Positions 50,032 through 50,181 of a DNA stretch of 50,181 nt are shown piece after piece (position 1 is the first letter of the stretch; every line of letters starts with the position of its first letter). The notes below the pieces were generated by a model that did not search any database, was not told the origin of the DNA, and worked only from the letters and a program-made list of their open reading frames with translations. The stretch spans positions 1 through 50,181 of the forward strand of contig JAGAMA010000014.1 of NCBI GenBank assembly GCA_017624955.1, in the 5' to 3' direction. The DNA is from Alistipes sp. (lineage in GTDB: Bacteria > Bacteroidota > Bacteroidia > Bacteroidales > Rikenellaceae). Made by a program: the position numbers and the translations under genes.

Positions 50032-50181
50032 GTAAAAAAATAGTTAATATATCACAGGTGAACACTAAAATAATCTAACTGATTGGTAACCATTTCAATA
50101 GATGAGATTGTTCCCAGCTATATGTTTATTATTATTCTCTCACAATCTCTCTATTTCTCTATAAATCACCGAGTTAAATTA

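Overview
The window reads as a chromosomal segment of a Bacteroidales bacterium, most likely Alistipes or a close relative (Rikenellaceae). The grounds are promoters of the Bacteroidota type (TAnnTTTG at -7, TTTG at -33), ribosomal protein S16 with a long Ala/Glu tail, an approximately 1100-residue SecA, DUF2851, DUF3575, DUF3868 and GSCFA proteins, and a type V (Mfa-like) fimbrial operon. The genus is an inference; no marker here fixes it.

Layout. 1-75: 3' half of tRNA-Arg(TCT) and its terminator. 81-230: 7-nt and 10-nt periodic repeats. 383-2752: rpsP, then rimM-mnmA. 2794-3008: first copy of a 215-bp composite palindromic element. 3143-4176: small HTH regulator plus a degenerate EEP-fold protein. 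4303-7032: ppdK. 7401-9911 (-): glyS-ruvX-def. 10016-13035 (-): acpP-fabF-rnc-radC. 13210-15159 (+): pepE, prephenate dehydrogenase, yraN; then waaA. 16544-16759: second, inverted copy of the composite element. 16772-17797 (-): aroB, divergent from typA-rpiB (+). 20246-21052 (-): ispE, divergent from a GSCFA protein (+). 22103-25390 (+): a pseudo-phosphatase of the alkaline phosphatase superfamily, sufE, a sufT-like gene and DUF2851. Then secA, dCMP deaminase, two tandem acyl-CoA synthetases (-) and queG (+). 34484-36655: a structured leader RNA with an attenuator-like terminator, a 43-aa peptide gene and a modular surface lipoprotein. 36744-37292 (-): TlpA-like lipoprotein. 37346-46113 (-): six-gene fimbrial operon. 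46671-47609 (-): periplasmic TPR protein. 47730-48179 (-): tadA. 48280-50031 (+): aspS.

Most genes are housekeeping: translation (S16, RimM, MnmA, Def, GlyS, QueG, TadA, AspS, TypA), fatty-acid synthesis and its usual partner RNase III, envelope biogenesis (WaaA, SecA) and aromatic amino-acid synthesis (AroB, prephenate dehydrogenase). The accessory part is the fimbrial operon and the lipoprotein locus before it. In the fimbrial operon two envelope proteins (DUF3575, DUF3868/OmpA-like) precede a major fimbrillin, an anchor-like subunit and two minor or tip subunits.

The most unusual content is non-coding: (i) a 215/216-bp composite palindromic element present twice in opposite orientation; (ii) phased 7-nt and 10-nt repeat arrays found only between genes, often as inverted pairs; (iii) five promoters sharing TTTG-N4-TTTG-N12-TAnnTTTG; (iv) a leader RNA with a 21-codon ORF, a run of eight G and a perfect terminator; and (v) an orphan terminator and promoter suggesting an ncRNA upstream of the fimbrial operon. 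Two proteins also look like pseudoenzymes.
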